This document shows, in pieces, positions 19,058-27,837 of a stretch of 64,000 nt of DNA. A program made the position numbers and the translations under genes. Origin of the DNA: Streptomyces sp. BA2. GTDB lineage: Bacteria; Actinomycetota; Actinomycetes; Streptomycetales; Streptomycetaceae. Each line of letters starts with the position of its first letter. Positions within the stretch are counted from its first letter, which is position 1. A model generated the notes under the pieces. The model was not told where the DNA came from. It saw only the letters and a program-made list of their open reading frames with translations, and ran no database searches. The stretch spans positions 8,109,001 to 8,173,000 of the forward strand of contig NZ_WSRO01000002.1 in the NCBI RefSeq assembly GCF_009769735.1, read 5' to 3'.

Positions 19058-20575
19058 ATGGCCACGCTGTCCCTCGCCGCGATCCTCGCCGAGCCCGCCC
19101 GCCGCAGGCCGGACCGCACCGCCCTCGTGGAGGGTGAACTGCGGCTCTCCTTCAGTGAGTTGTGGGCGCAGGCCCGCGCGCAGGCGGCGGCGCTCGTGGG
19201 GCTCGGGGTGCGGCCGGGGGACCGGGTGGCTCTGATGGCGCCCAACACCGCCGAGTTCCCGCGCGCCTATTACGCGATCCTCGCCGCGGGCGGCGTCGTC
19301 GTCCCCGTACACCTCCTGCTCTCCGCGGAGGAGGTCGAGCACGTCCTGCGGGACAGTGGCGCCACCTTGCTGCTTTGCCACCCCGCACAGGCCGGGACTG
19401 GCAAGGCCGCCGCCGCGGCCACCGGCGTACGGATGCTGACCCTCGGCGGGGACGGCGAGCTGGAGACCCTGGCGGGCGCGGCCGAGCCACTGCCCAGCTA
19501 CGTCACGCGGGACGCCGACGACCCCGCCGTCGTCTTCTACACCAGCGGCACCACGGGCGTCCCCAAGGGCGCCGTGCTCAGCCACCTCAACCTCGTGATG
19601 AACGCGACCGTCTGCGCCTTCGACGCCCATGACGTGCGCCACGACGACATCGCGCTCGGCGCGCTCCCCCTCTTCCACGCGTTCGGCCAGACCGTCTCCA
19701 TGAACGCGACCTGGCGCGCGGGAGCGACGCTCGTCCTGCTGCCGCGCTTCGACGCCGCGCGGGCCGTCGAGCTGATGGCGGCGGAGGGCGTCAACACCTT
19801 CCACGGGGTGCCGACGATGTACGTGAACCTCGTGGCCGCCGCGTCCACGGCCCCCGAGCTGCCCACGCTGCGGCTCGCGATCTCCGGCGGCGCCTCGCTG
19901 CCCGTGGCCGTACTGGAACGCTTCGAGCAGGCCTTCGGCGTACCGGTCTACGAGGGGTACGGGCTCTCCGAGACCTCGCCCACCGCCTCCGTGAACCAGC
20001 CCGTCTTCGGCACCAGGGCGGGCAGCATCGGCCACCCGCTGTGGGGCGTCGACGTGGAGATCGCCCGCGCCGACGTCGAGGGGCGCATCGAGCTGCTGCC
20101 TGCGGGGGAGCTCGGCGAGGTCGTGGTCCGCGGCCACAACGTCTTCTCCGGCTACCTGGGGCGCCCGGAGGCGACCGCCGAGGCCGTCGTCGACGGCTGG
20201 TTCCGTACCGGTGACCTCGGGACCAAGGACGGCGACGGCTTCCTGGCCATCGTCGACCGCAAGAAGGACGTCATCATCCGCGGCGGCTTCAACGTCTACC
20301 CGCGCGAGGTCGAGGAGGTGCTCATGCGCCACCCGGACATCGCGCACGTCGCCGTGATCGGGCTGCCCGACGACGTGCACGGCGAGGAGATCTGCGCCGT
20401 CGTCGTCGCGGCACCCGGCTCCGCGCCCGACGCCGGGCAGATCACCGAGTGGTCCAAGGAGCACCTGGGCCGCCACAAGTACCCGCGCCGCGTCGAGTTC
20501 ACCGCCGAACTGCCGCTCGGCCCCAGCATGAAGATCCTCAAGCGGGAGCTGCGCGCCACCTACAGCGGGGCGTAG
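19058..20575 (+). CDS. Acyl-CoA synthetase (AMP-forming, FadD-like)
   Basis: A 505-residue ANL-superfamily ligase. The P-loop-like motif is FYTSGTTGVPKGAVLSH. Then come the aromatic/fatty-acid pocket region LPLFHAFGQTVSMNATW, YEGYGLSETSP, WFRTGDLG, and the C-terminal catalytic lysine in LPLGPSMKILKREL. It activates a carboxylic acid as the CoA thioester. It lies directly behind a thiolase in the same orientation, which supports acyl-CoA metabolism over antibiotic biosynthesis. The chain length of its substrate is not readable from the sequence. Confidence 0.92.
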   Translation: MATLSLAAILAEPARRRPDRTALVEGELRLSFSELWAQARAQAAALVGLGVRPGDRVALMAPNTAEFPRAYYAILAAGGVVVPVHLLLSAEEVEHVLRDSGATLLLCHPAQAGTGKAAAAATGVRMLTLGGDGELETLAGAAEPLPSYVTRDADDPAVVFYTSGTTGVPKGAVLSHLNLVMNATVCAFDAHDVRHDDIALGALPLFHAFGQTVSMNATWRAGATLVLLPRFDAARAVELMAAEGVNTFHGVPTMYVNLVAAASTAPELPTLRLAISGGASLPVAVLERFEQAFGVPVYEGYGLSETSPTASVNQPVFGTRAGSIGHPLWGVDVEIARADVEGRIELLPAGELGEVVVRGHNVFSGYLGRPEATAEAVVDGWFRTGDLGTKDGDGFLAIVDRKKDVIIRGGFNVYPREVEEVLMRHPDIAHVAVIGLPDDVHGEEICAVVVAAPGSAPDAGQITEWSKEHLGRHKYPRRVEFTAELPLGPSMKILKRELRATYSGA

Positions 20576-20588
20576 GTTTCGCCCCGGC

Positions 20589-21341
20589 ATGGACATATCT
20601 CTCTGGGAATTCGCCGCGCTCGCCGCGGCCGCGGTGCTCGTCGGCTTCTCGAAGACCGCCGTCAGCGGGGCCAACACGGTCAGCCTCGCGGTCTTCGCCG
20701 CGGTCCTGCCGGCCCGCGAGTCGACCGGTGTCCTGCTGCCCGTCCTCATCGCGGGTGACGTCCTGGCCGTCCTCACCTACCGCAGGCATGCTCACTGGCC
20801 CACCCTGTGGCGGCTGTTCCCCGCCGTCGCGGGGGGCGTGGTGGTGGGCACGGTCTTCCTGATGTGGGCCGACGACGCTGTCGTCCGTACGTCGATCGGG
20901 GCGATCCTGCTGATGATGGCGGCGGTCACGCTGTGGCGCCGCCGGGCCCCCGCGGTCGAGCCGGAAGCCTCGCACCCCTCGCGCGGCTCCCGGCTCAAGG
21001 CCCCCTCCTACGGCGTGCTCGGCGGCTTCACCACCATGGTCGCCAACGCGGGCGGCCCGGTCATGTCGATGTATCTCCTCTCCGCGGGCTTCCAGAAGCT
21101 CGGCTTCCTGGGCACGTCGGCGTGGTTCTTCCTCATCGTCAACACCTCCAAAGTGCCGTTCAGCGTGGGCCTCGGCCTGATCGACGCGCACTCGCTGCTG
21201 CTCGACGCCGCACTCGTGCTCTTCGTCATCCCGGGCGCCCTCATCGGCAAGGCGGCCGTGCACCGGATCAATCAGCGCCTCTTCGAGCGACTGGTGATCG
21301 GGGCCACGGTGCTCGGTGGCCTCCAGCTGCTGCTGCGCTGA
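20589..21341 (+). CDS. TSUP-family exporter (TauE/SafE-like)
   Basis: A 250-residue membrane protein with about eight hydrophobic segments. The repeated TauE/SafE signature is visible in VGFSKTAVSGANTVSLAVFAAVLPARESTGVLLPVLIAGDVLAV and in its second half (GGFTTMVANAGGPVMSMYLLSAGF). Family members move sulphur-containing organic anions or sulphite across the inner membrane; the substrate here is unknown. The start lies 13 bases after the acyl-CoA ligase stop, with no clear ribosome binding site. TAGGTT overlapping the upstream stop could be a -10 box giving a very short leader. Confidence 0.87.
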   Translation: MDISLWEFAALAAAAVLVGFSKTAVSGANTVSLAVFAAVLPARESTGVLLPVLIAGDVLAVLTYRRHAHWPTLWRLFPAVAGGVVVGTVFLMWADDAVVRTSIGAILLMMAAVTLWRRRAPAVEPEASHPSRGSRLKAPSYGVLGGFTTMVANAGGPVMSMYLLSAGFQKLGFLGTSAWFFLIVNTSKVPFSVGLGLIDAHSLLLDAALVLFVIPGALIGKAAVHRINQRLFERLVIGATVLGGLQLLLR

Positions 21342-21395
21342 ACTGCTCGAACTGCTCGAACTGCTCGAACCCGGCCGCGCGGCGCCGCGTAGCCT
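21340..21395 (+). promoter_or_regulatory. Triplicated 9-bp repeat and leaderless -10 box before cobK
   Basis: Three adjacent copies of GAACTGCTC (21340-21366) end the exporter gene. They are followed by TAGCCT (21390-21395), a -10-like hexamer placed exactly six bases before the cobK ATG. No ribosome binding site is present, as at the GNAT and FGGY kinase genes. The repeats leave CGAAC about 19 bases upstream of the -10 as a poor -35. Confidence 0.45.
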
Positions 21396-21401
21396 CAGGG
21401 C

Positions 21402-22193
21402 ATGCATGTGCTCGTCCTCGGCGGAACCACCGAAGCCCGCCGGCTCGCCGCCGACCTCGCCGTCCGCCCCGGCGTCCGTGTGACCACCTCGCTCGCGGGG
21501 CGCGTCAGCCGCCCGGCCGCGCTCGAAGGAGACGTACGCATCGGCGGGTTCGGCGGTGTGGACGGCCTGGCCGCCTGGCTGCGCGACCACGAGGTGGACG
21601 CCGTCGTGGACGCCACCCACCCCTTCGCCGCCACCATCAGCGAGCACGCGGTCCGTGCGGCGGCGGCCACCGGCATCCCTTCCGTCATGCTGCGCAGGCC
21701 GGGCTGGCGGCCACAGCCGGGCGACCACTGGCACGACGCCGCCTCCCTCACGGACGCGGCGGCGCTGCTGCCCGCACTCGGGCGCCGCGTCTTCCTGACC
21801 ACTGGGCGCCTCGGCCTCGCCACCTTCGCGGACGTACGCGCGGTCCCGGACCTGGCGGAACTCCACTTCCTCGTACGCTCCGTGGAACCGCCGGATCCGC
21901 CCCTGCCCCGCCACACCGAGGTGCTCCTCGACCGCGGCCCCTACACCGTGGAGGGCGAGACGGCGCTGCTGCGCGAGCACCGCATCGACGTCCTGGTGAC
22001 CAAGGACAGCGGCGGCGTGGCCACGGCGGCCAAGCTCACCGCCGCCCGCGCGCTGTCCGTACCCGTGGTGATCGTCCGGCGCCCTAGGCCGCCGGAGGGC
22101 GCGACGGTGCTGCCGGACGGGAAGAGCGTGCTGGCACACCTGGAAGAGAGCCTCGGTGAACGGGGCCTCGGTGAACAGAGCCACGGTGAATAG
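21402..22193 (+). CDS. cobK: Precorrin-6A reductase
   Basis: A 263-residue enzyme of aerobic cobalamin synthesis that reduces precorrin-6A to precorrin-6B with NADPH. The N-terminal LVLGGTTEARRLAADLA, the central VDATHPFAATISEHA and the late VTKDSGGVATAAKLTAARALSVPVVIVRRP are signature stretches of CobK/CbiJ. The length is normal. The start is probably leaderless. The last 15-20 residues are encoded by a 15-bp tandem repeat and are likely variable between strains. cobF, another precorrin-6A-stage gene, lies 2.2 kb away on the opposite strand, beyond an exporter gene. Confidence 0.95.
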   Translation: MHVLVLGGTTEARRLAADLAVRPGVRVTTSLAGRVSRPAALEGDVRIGGFGGVDGLAAWLRDHEVDAVVDATHPFAATISEHAVRAAAATGIPSVMLRRPGWRPQPGDHWHDAASLTDAAALLPALGRRVFLTTGRLGLATFADVRAVPDLAELHFLVRSVEPPDPPLPRHTEVLLDRGPYTVEGETALLREHRIDVLVTKDSGGVATAAKLTAARALSVPVVIVRRPRPPEGATVLPDGKSVLAHLEESLGERGLGEQSHGE

Positions 22194-22209
22194 GCACGCG
22201 GTGAACAGG
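22150..22209 (+). repeat. 15-bp tandem repeats at the 3' end of cobK
   Basis: GGTGAA recurs with an exact 15-base period at 22155, 22170, 22185 and 22200, with units of the form CCTCGGTGAACGGGG. The first three units are within the cobK coding end (LGERGLGEQSHGE) and the last lies after its stop. The gap to the convergent exporter gene is only 24 bases, so the repeat fills the junction. Confidence 0.6.
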
Positions 22210-22217
22210 GCCGCGGT

Positions 22218-24317
22218 CTAGGCCTTGCGTGACGGTACCGCGACCGGCTGCCTCGCCTCGGGGACCAGGCCATGCTCCAGATCCTCCACGAGCAGCCGCT
22301 TCGCGATCGCGTCCACGGCCTTGACGAGGTCCTGGTCGGCGGGACGGCCGCTGTCCTTCTCCACCTGCTCGCCCAGCCACTTGGCCCACGCCTTGCCGAT
22401 CACGTCGGCCTCGCGTTCACCGGCGGGGGTGTGCGAGAAGAGCGTCCCGGAGCGGGTGAGGAACCCTTCCTCGACCATGCGGTCGAAGACCGGCACCAGG
22501 ACTTCCGCCGGCAGCTGACGCCGGGCGGCGATCAGGCTCAGATTCGAGTGACCGACCATCCGGTCGAAGAGCGTCACCTGCATCACGGCCCACGCGCCCG
22601 CGACGTCGAGCCGGGTGTCGGACTCGCGGATGACACGACGAGCGGTGTCCATGCCGGTACTGCGGATGATGTTCCCGACCGCAAGCTCGAGCACCTGGTC
22701 CGGGCTGCCGCTCGACGTCGGCGACGCGAAGCCCTCGCCCATGTCCGAGGAACTCATCCGCGCGCTGTCCCGCAGCTGCACCTGCTTGAGGAAGAGCGCC
22801 ACCAGGAACCCGAGCAGCGCCACGGGCACCGTCCACAGGAACACGGTGTGCAACGTGTCGGCGTACGCCTTGATGATGGGCACGGCCGCTTCCGCGGGAA
22901 GGCCGTGCAGCCCCTGCGGACTCTGTGCGGCCTTGGCCACCACGGCGGGATCCGCGGCCCCGGCCTGGGCCGCCGCCGCGACCCCGTCCTCCAGATTCGG
23001 TTTCAGCGTATTCGCGTAGATCGTCCCGAACACGGCGGTGCCGAAGGAGCTGCCGAGCGTACGGAAGAAGGTGACCCCTGAGGTCGCCGTGCCCAGGTCC
23101 GAGTAGACGACGGTGTTCTGCACGGCGATCGTCAGGACCTGCATGCAGAGCCCGATGCCGGCGCCGAGGACGAACATGTACAGCGATTCGAGCCAGGCGC
23201 TGGTCTCACTGCCCATGAGCGAGAGCAGATACAGCCCGAGCGCCATCACCAAGGCACCAATGATGGGAAAGATCCGATACTTCCCGGTCTTGCTGACCAC
23301 ATTGCCGCTGAAGATCGAAGCGATGAGCAGCCCGATCACCATGGGCAGCGTCCGCACGCCCGAGATCGTGGCCGAGTCCCCGTCGACGTACTGCAGATAG
23401 GTCGGCAGGAACGTCATCGCGCCCAGCATCGCGAAGCCGACGATGAAGCTGAGGATCGAGCAGACCGTGAAGACGGGATTGGCGAAGAGCCGCATCGGCA
23501 GCATCGGTTCGGCGGCCCGCGTCTCGACCACACAGAACAGCGCGAGCGCGATCGCGCCGCCCACGAACAGCGCGATGATGGTGCCGGACCCCCACGCGTA
23601 CTGGTTGCCGCCCCAACTCGTCGCCAGGATCAGCGCGCTGGCGCCGATCGCGACGAACGCGATGCCGAGATAGTCGATGACGGGACGCACCGCCGACTTC
23701 ACGACGGGGATCGTGCGGGCCGCGGCGATCACCACGACGATCGCGATGGGCACGTTGACGTAGAAGGCCCAGCGCCAGGTCAGATGGTCGGTGAAGAGCC
23801 CGCCGAGCAGCGGCCCGATGACGGTGGCGACACCGAATACGGCGCCGATCGCCCCCTGGTACTTGCCGCGCTCGCGCAGCGGGATGACATCGGCGATCAA
23901 CGCCATCGAGGTCACCATCAGCCCGCCCGCGCCGATGCCCTGAAGGGCGCGCCAGGCGATGAGCAGCGTCATGTTCGTGGACAGACCGCACAGGAACGAG
24001 CCGGTGATGAAGACGATCGCCGAGACCTGAAAGACGATCTTCCGCCCGAAGAGGTCACCGAACTTGCCGACCAGGACCGTGGCGACGGTCTCGGCGAGCA
24101 GATACGACGTCACGACCCACGACATGTGCTCGGCGCCGCCCAGATCCGCCACGATCGTGGGCAGCGCGGTGCCCACGATGGTCTGGTCGAGCGCGGCGAG
24201 CAGCATCCCCAGCATGATCGTCACGAAGACGATGTTGCGGCGGCGCTTGTCCAGGACGGGTGGCCCCTGCGCAGGGGCCTCGGCGGCGGGCTCGGCGGGC
24301 TCGGCGGTGGTGGTCAC
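22218..24317 (-). CDS. DHA2-family MFS drug exporter with C-terminal winged-helix-like extension
   Basis: A 699-residue protein. Residues 25 to about 510 form a 14-helix EmrB/QacA-type drug:proton antiporter, with [17 protein letters not shown] in helix 1, [10 protein letters not shown] in loop 2-3, and [29 protein letters not shown]. Helix 5 carries the antiporter motif [15 protein letters not shown]. About 170 more residues follow. Their central part ([60 protein letters not shown]) reads like a MarR-type winged helix with its wing. Such a tail is unusual for the family's normal length of about 500. It may be a regulatory or sensing domain; that is inference. Confidence 0.88.
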   Translation of the reverse strand: MTTTAEPAEPAAEAPAQGPPVLDKRRRNIVFVTIMLGMLLAALDQTIVGTALPTIVADLGGAEHMSWVVTSYLLAETVATVLVGKFGDLFGRKIVFQVSAIVFITGSFLCGLSTNMTLLIAWRALQGIGAGGLMVTSMALIADVIPLRERGKYQGAIGAVFGVATVIGPLLGGLFTDHLTWRWAFYVNVPIAIVVVIAAARTIPVVKSAVRPVIDYLGIAFVAIGASALILATSWGGNQYAWGSGTIIALFVGGAIALALFCVVETRAAEPMLPMRLFANPVFTVCSILSFIVGFAMLGAMTFLPTYLQYVDGDSATISGVRTLPMVIGLLIASIFSGNVVSKTGKYRIFPIIGALVMALGLYLLSLMGSETSAWLESLYMFVLGAGIGLCMQVLTIAVQNTVVYSDLGTATSGVTFFRTLGSSFGTAVFGTIYANTLKPNLEDGVAAAAQAGAADPAVVAKAAQSPQGLHGLPAEAAVPIIKAYADTLHTVFLWTVPVALLGFLVALFLKQVQLRDSARMSSSDMGEGFASPTSSGSPDQVLELAVGNIIRSTGMDTARRVIRESDTRLDVAGAWAVMQVTLFDRMVGHSNLSLIAARRQLPAEVLVPVFDRMVEEGFLTRSGTLFSHTPAGEREADVIGKAWAKWLGEQVEKDSGRPADQDLVKAVDAIAKRLLVEDLEHGLVPEARQPVAVPSRKA

Positions 24318-24394
24318 ACCGTCACCCTCACACCGCGCATGGGCCTGTGCATGCGGGGCCGGTCCGGTCCGGTGACGTTCGTCGGCGAGGGCGT

Positions 24395-25174
24395 TCAGTC
24401 CAGGTTGCGGCGCAGCAGATAGGTGTCCATGATCCAGCCCTTGCGCTCGCGCGCCTCGGCCCTGAGGGCCTCGATGCGGGGAGCGGCTTCGTCGAGCGGC
24501 CCGGAGACGAGGATCTCGTCGGCGGTCCCGATGTAGGCGCCCCAGTAGATGTACATGTCGCCGCCCTCTCCGCCTTGGTACTGCCGGAACGCCTGCTGAG
24601 CATCGAGCATGACCACGACATCATCGACACCGTCGGGAAAACCGCCGTCGGCGAGGCGCCGCCCGGTGGTGATCTGCACGGGGCGCGCGACGCGGTTCAG
24701 GCCGGTGCGGTGCTTGGCGGCGAGCGAGGAAACGCTGCTGATACCGGGCACGACGTCGTACGAGAAGGTCAGCTCGCCCCGGTCGAGGACCTCCTCCAGA
24801 ATCCCGAGCGTGCTGTCGTACAGCGCGGGATCGCCCCACACCAGGAACGCGCCGCACTCGTCCTCGGCCAGCTCATCGGCGATCATCCGCGCGTAGATGT
24901 CCGCACGGCGGCTGCGCCAGTCCCCGACGGCGGGTGAGTAGTCCGCCCCACCCGCCTTCCGGTCGCGTGCGGGGTCCCGCGCCTCGACCACACGGTAGGC
25001 GCCGTCGGCGCGGTGCGCGTCGAGGAGATCACGCCGAAGCTGGACGAGATCGTCCTTATCGCCGCCCTTGTCGAGGATGAAGAACACGTCGGTGCTCTTC
25101 AGGGCCTTGACGGCTTGCAGGGTCAACTGGTCGGGGTCGCCCGCGCCGATACCGATGACATGAATCTTTCGCAC
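24395..25174 (-). CDS. cobF: Precorrin-6A synthase (deacetylating)
   Basis: A 259-residue SAM-dependent methyltransferase of the tetrapyrrole methylase family, acting in aerobic cobalamin synthesis: it methylates C-1 of precorrin-5 with loss of the acetyl group. [22 protein letters not shown] is the family glycine-rich start. [41 protein letters not shown] and [33 protein letters not shown] follow the CobF pattern. The GTG at 25174 is chosen because the conserved strand begins two residues later; longer readings add only Pro/Arg-rich low-complexity sequence. It is probably transcribed with the DUF309 gene upstream or from its own promoter. Confidence 0.93.
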   Translation of the reverse strand: MRKIHVIGIGAGDPDQLTLQAVKALKSTDVFFILDKGGDKDDLVQLRRDLLDAHRADGAYRVVEARDPARDRKAGGADYSPAVGDWRSRRADIYARMIADELAEDECGAFLVWGDPALYDSTLGILEEVLDRGELTFSYDVVPGISSVSSLAAKHRTGLNRVARPVQITTGRRLADGGFPDGVDDVVVMLDAQQAFRQYQGGEGGDMYIYWGAYIGTADEILVSGPLDEAAPRIEALRAEARERKGWIMDTYLLRRNLD

Positions 25175-25656
25175 GCCGAGAGTCTGCCGTACGGGGGTGA
25201 GGGGGGAGACGGGGGGCTGGGCGGGGCGAGTCATGCCGGGGCGTGCCGGGTGGCTGGTCGGTGGGGTGCGGTTCGGGGGCTGGTGTGGTGTTGCCGTTGC
25301 CTGGCGGCGCGATACCCATGCTTGTCGCCGGGGCGGTGGTTCCGGGCTGGGGCGGTGTGGTGCTGCTGCTGGGCGGTGCGATGCCCGGAATCGTGACCGG
25401 GGCGGTGCCGCCAGGCCGGGTTCGTGGGGCGCTGCTCGGGGGCGGGGCGGTGCTTCGGGGTTGGCGTCCTGGGGTGCTGCTCGGGGGGGCAGTGTGGTGC
25501 GGCTGCTGCTGGGCTGGTCGCTCCGATGCTGGCCCCGGCTTGCTGGCCCCGGCTTGCTGGCCCCGGTTTGCTGGTGCCGGCTGCCCGGCCGGGGTGTTCC
25601 GCCCGGGGTGTCCGGCGTCCGGCCCGGGTCGTTCGGGCGGGACCGCGGCGGCTGCG
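25175..25656. other. Low-complexity GC-rich spacer with 14-bp tandem repeats
   Basis: This 482-base gap between DUF309 and cobF holds no convincing gene. All frames read as Pro/Arg/Ala- or Gly-rich low-complexity sequence. Three tandem units of GGCCCCGG(C/T)TTGCT lie at 25531-25572, and looser repeats of CGGGGCGGTG-type words are spread over 25320-25480. Open frames on both strands cross it, but this is expected from its composition. Confidence 0.6.
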
Positions 25657-26166
25657 TCAGTTGCCTCCGCGCAACCGCGGCGCGTGCTCGGCGGCGTCCA
25701 CCCTGGACCCGCCCCCCTCCAGGGACCGCGCCAACTCCTGCGCCCACGCCACGAGTCCGTCCACATCGATCCCGTACGGCCGCTCGCCCCACTTCCCGCC
25801 GCCGATCGCACCTGCCCCCCTGCGCAGCAGCCGCGCCCCGCCCGTGAGGTTGCCGCGGGCGGAGTGGGTCAGCCCAACGGCCAGCTGCGCGAGCCCTTTC
25901 CACAGGTCGCGCTCGTCATCGGGCCCCGACTTCCAGGCGTCCTCGAAGACCTCGTGGGCGTGAAAGGGCCGCCCCGCGTCGAGCAGCGCCTGCGCCTGAG
26001 TGACCGTCTCATCGGGCGTACGCGTGACCCCCTCGGGCTGCCGTTCCACGCCGTCGGTGCCGTACGGCAACGGCCGCCCGAGCCCATCACGCGGCCGCGC
26101 GTTACGGGCCCGCCCTTCGGCGTCACGGTCACGGCCACGGTCATCGGGGCGAGGTGCGGTGCTCAT
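25657..26166 (-). CDS. DUF309-family protein
   Basis: A 169-residue protein. The central part (ALLDAGRPFHAHEVFEDAWKSGPDDERDLWKGLAQLAVGLTHSARGNLTGGARLLRRGAGAI) is the DUF309 signature, with the conserved HEVFEDAWK and a helical bundle. An about 50-residue Arg/Asp-rich N-terminal extension precedes it. The biochemical role of the family is not established to my knowledge. It is transcribed towards cobF, but 480 bases of low-complexity DNA separate them, so an operon is unlikely. Confidence 0.88.
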   Translation of the reverse strand: MSTAPRPDDRGRDRDAEGRARNARPRDGLGRPLPYGTDGVERQPEGVTRTPDETVTQAQALLDAGRPFHAHEVFEDAWKSGPDDERDLWKGLAQLAVGLTHSARGNLTGGARLLRRGAGAIGGGKWGERPYGIDVDGLVAWAQELARSLEGGGSRVDAAEHAPRLRGGN

Positions 26167-26274
26167 ACGGCGATTGTCCCTCGCGAGGGCGCTCGGCGGG
26201 GGCGAGGACCACCCCCGAACGTGGGGTAAAGTTCTGTCTGCGCGATCACGCAGAACACCGCGGGACACGCGCAC

Positions 26275-26348
<74 letters not shown>

Positions 26349-26360
26349 CGGAAACGTCGC

Positions 26361-26392
26361 AAGTAGGGGCCATCTTCGGATGGCCCCTACTT
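26361..26392 (+). terminator. Rho-independent-type hairpin after tRNA-Pro
   Basis: A perfect 14-bp stem (26361-26374 with 26379-26392; AAGTAGGGGCCATC and its complement) closes on a TTCG tetraloop 13 bases after the tRNA. It is followed by a short T/G-rich stretch (TTCGTGTTTG). It probably terminates the tRNA transcript. Confidence 0.8.
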
Positions 26393-26397
26393 CGTGT

Positions 26398-26464
26398 TTG
26401 GGAGCAACTCTGGGAGCGGGGAGCCGCTCCCTGCGCTCCCAGGGAGCGGCTAGTCTGGGAGCGA
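26398..26464. repeat. Repeated GGGAGC words next to tRNA-Pro (possible integrase arm sites)
   Basis: The hexamer GGGAGC or its complement GCTCCC occurs seven times in 67 bases, including three TGGGAGC direct copies and an inverted pair around CCGCTCCCTGCGCTCCC. Clustered short repeats beside a tRNA 3' end resemble the arm-type binding sites of tyrosine integrases. No integrase gene remains in the window. Confidence 0.4.
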
Positions 26465-26660
26465 CGCCAACTGGGGGTGGACGGACGGTCACCCGATCCG
26501 GTCGCTCCCAGGCAGAGTCTCCGCCGCACGGTCTGATGTTCGAGGCAAGGGGCCGCGCTGTTCGCCCCCTTGTCCGAATACTCGTCATGGGGCCGTGCTC
26601 CCACTCGTCCCCTTGACGGCTTGTGCCGACCCCTTGTTCTTCCACTCCCCGTGTCCCATC

Positions 26661-26838
26661 GACGACGGTCAGGTGGTCGGCCTGCCCCTGCAGGCCATCG
26701 TGGACCGCAACGGCCAGCGCATCACCCTCCGCTACACGCCCGACGGCACTCCGGTGGAGGTCGCCCACTCCGGCGGCTACCGCATCGCCATCGACCACCA
26801 CCGCGACCTGCCCCGCATCAGCGGCCTGCGCCTGCTCG
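26661..26838 (+). pseudogene. Fragment of an Rhs/YD-repeat protein
   Basis: About 60 codons read DDGQVVGLPLQAIVDRNG followed by ITLRYTPDGTPVEVAHSGGY, the kind of sequence seen in Rhs polymorphic-toxin repeats (DRNG...RYxxDGxPxEVxHSGGYR). There is no proper start, no neighbouring repeat and no toxin tip, and the frame soon becomes nonsense. Rhs genes normally exceed 1,000 codons, so this is a small remnant, probably left by integration or deletion next to the tRNA. Confidence 0.55.
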
Positions 26839-26862
26839 ACCCCAAACACCCCGAACCTCCTC

Positions 26863-27146
26863 GACGCTTCCGCCCTGTGGCATCTTTTTCGTACGCCGGG
26901 GGCGTTGCGGCCCTGGGAAGGGCATATCGCCGCCGGGGTTCTTCATATCTGTGAGCCCGCGCGGGCGGAGTGCCTCTACTCGGCCACAAGTCCGGCCCAC
27001 CGCGACGAGTTGGCCGAAGAGCTGGATGTTCTCTGCCGGTTCTCGCCGGTTCCCAAGAACGCGTGGCGCTGGGTCGATGGTGTGTGCGACAGCAACCCAC
27101 CACGATCACACGGTGCGCCACGTGGACAACGGCTTCGCGCGAACCG
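26863..27146 (+). pseudogene. Frameshifted VapC-like PIN-domain toxin remnant
   Basis: One frame reads DASALWHLFRTPGALRPWEG, then ICEPARAECLYSATSPAHRDELAEEL and VPKNAWRWVD. This matches the start of a PIN-domain ribonuclease, with the first acidic residue in DASALW and the second (Glu) in ARAEC. At about 27078 the reading switches by one frame to VCATATHHDHTVRHVDNGFA, which is the usual PIN C-terminus (xCAxAxHH...VxHVDxxF). Roughly 20 expected residues between the two parts are missing. There is no start codon in context and no antitoxin gene. The toxin is therefore broken by a deletion and frameshift. Confidence 0.65.
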
Positions 27147-27762
27147 GGAGTGGGGCAGTCGACCACCTGCGGAGATGGTCCCGCTGGGCTCGATGGGCCC
27201 CAACCGGGCGGGCCGGCACCGCACCGCGACCGGGGGTCAGCATCCCGCGCTGTGCGGGCGGCACCGCGCATCGGCCGAACGCACCCGCGCACGCATCGTG
27301 ATTCTGCCGAAGTGCACCCCGGACGCGATGACGGGAACCACCGCCAATACCCGCCCGCTCACAACATCAGCGGCTGAGCCGGATTGCGTGATCGTGGATG
27401 AGGCGCAGCTTATTGCGCCGGCGGCGTCATCGCAGGAAGAACCGCCTGGTGAAAGCGGAATAGCGGAATATCAGAACCGCGAAGTGGTCTGGCTTCTAGC
27501 CCGGGATATTGCCGGAACATCTCTGACCCCGCACCAAAAGAGTGCCGCGTCGTTTACCAGGACCCCCACGCCAGGTCACGGCAGCGGGTTTTGAACTTCG
27601 TGGATATGGTCATGCGCAGTCTTGCACTCATCACTCCCCCTGGTGGTGCACGAGCATAAGCAATCGCATCAGGGAGAGGTGTGGACGGAAAGCCTCTTCA
27701 TTGAGTGTCCGCACCGGCTCAATGCCCCGTTCGCAAACCGAAACGCTCGCGGTCCCCCCGCT
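27147..27762. other. Degenerate region without intact genes
   Basis: About 600 bases of lower-GC, poorly structured sequence between the PIN remnant and the hairpin at 27763. One plus-strand frame contains PDCVIVDEAQLIAP (about 27382-27423), resembling a Walker-B segment of a helicase or kinase. No Walker A is found, and the surrounding residues do not look coding. It is best read as decayed mobile-element DNA. No RNA gene or promoter was recognised. Confidence 0.5.
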
Positions 27763-27787
27763 CACTTTTCCGCAATGCGGAAAAGTG
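27763..27787. terminator. Perfect 12-bp hairpin at the end of the LuxR-type regulator
   Basis: Arms CACTTTTCCGCA and TGCGGAAAAGTG with a single-base A spacer (27775), then TTT on the plus strand. It lies 51 bases beyond the stop of the regulator encoded on the minus strand and could end that transcript. It also separates the decayed region from the gene cluster. Confidence 0.6.
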
Positions 27788-27837
27788 TTTCTGCATGTCG
27801 GTAGATTATGGCTCGGTGGCAGAACTGTCAACGCCGA

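Noticed and set aside
17774..20776. A 1,000-codon minus-strand frame across the thiolase and acyl-CoA ligase
   Set aside because: It is a compositional shadow; the plus-strand genes carry complete catalytic motifs.
22150..22209. Short-spaced repeats as a CRISPR array
   Set aside because: The period is 15 bases with no unique spacers and no cas genes. It is a simple tandem repeat inside the cobK end.
25175..25903. N-terminally extended CobF or a separate Pro-rich protein
   Set aside because: The conserved CobF start is at 25174. The extension is low-complexity and overlaps a real DUF309 gene in another frame.
27382..27423. A helicase or kinase gene from the VIVDEAQ motif
   Set aside because: There is no Walker A motif or coherent flanking protein sequence; treated as decayed DNA.
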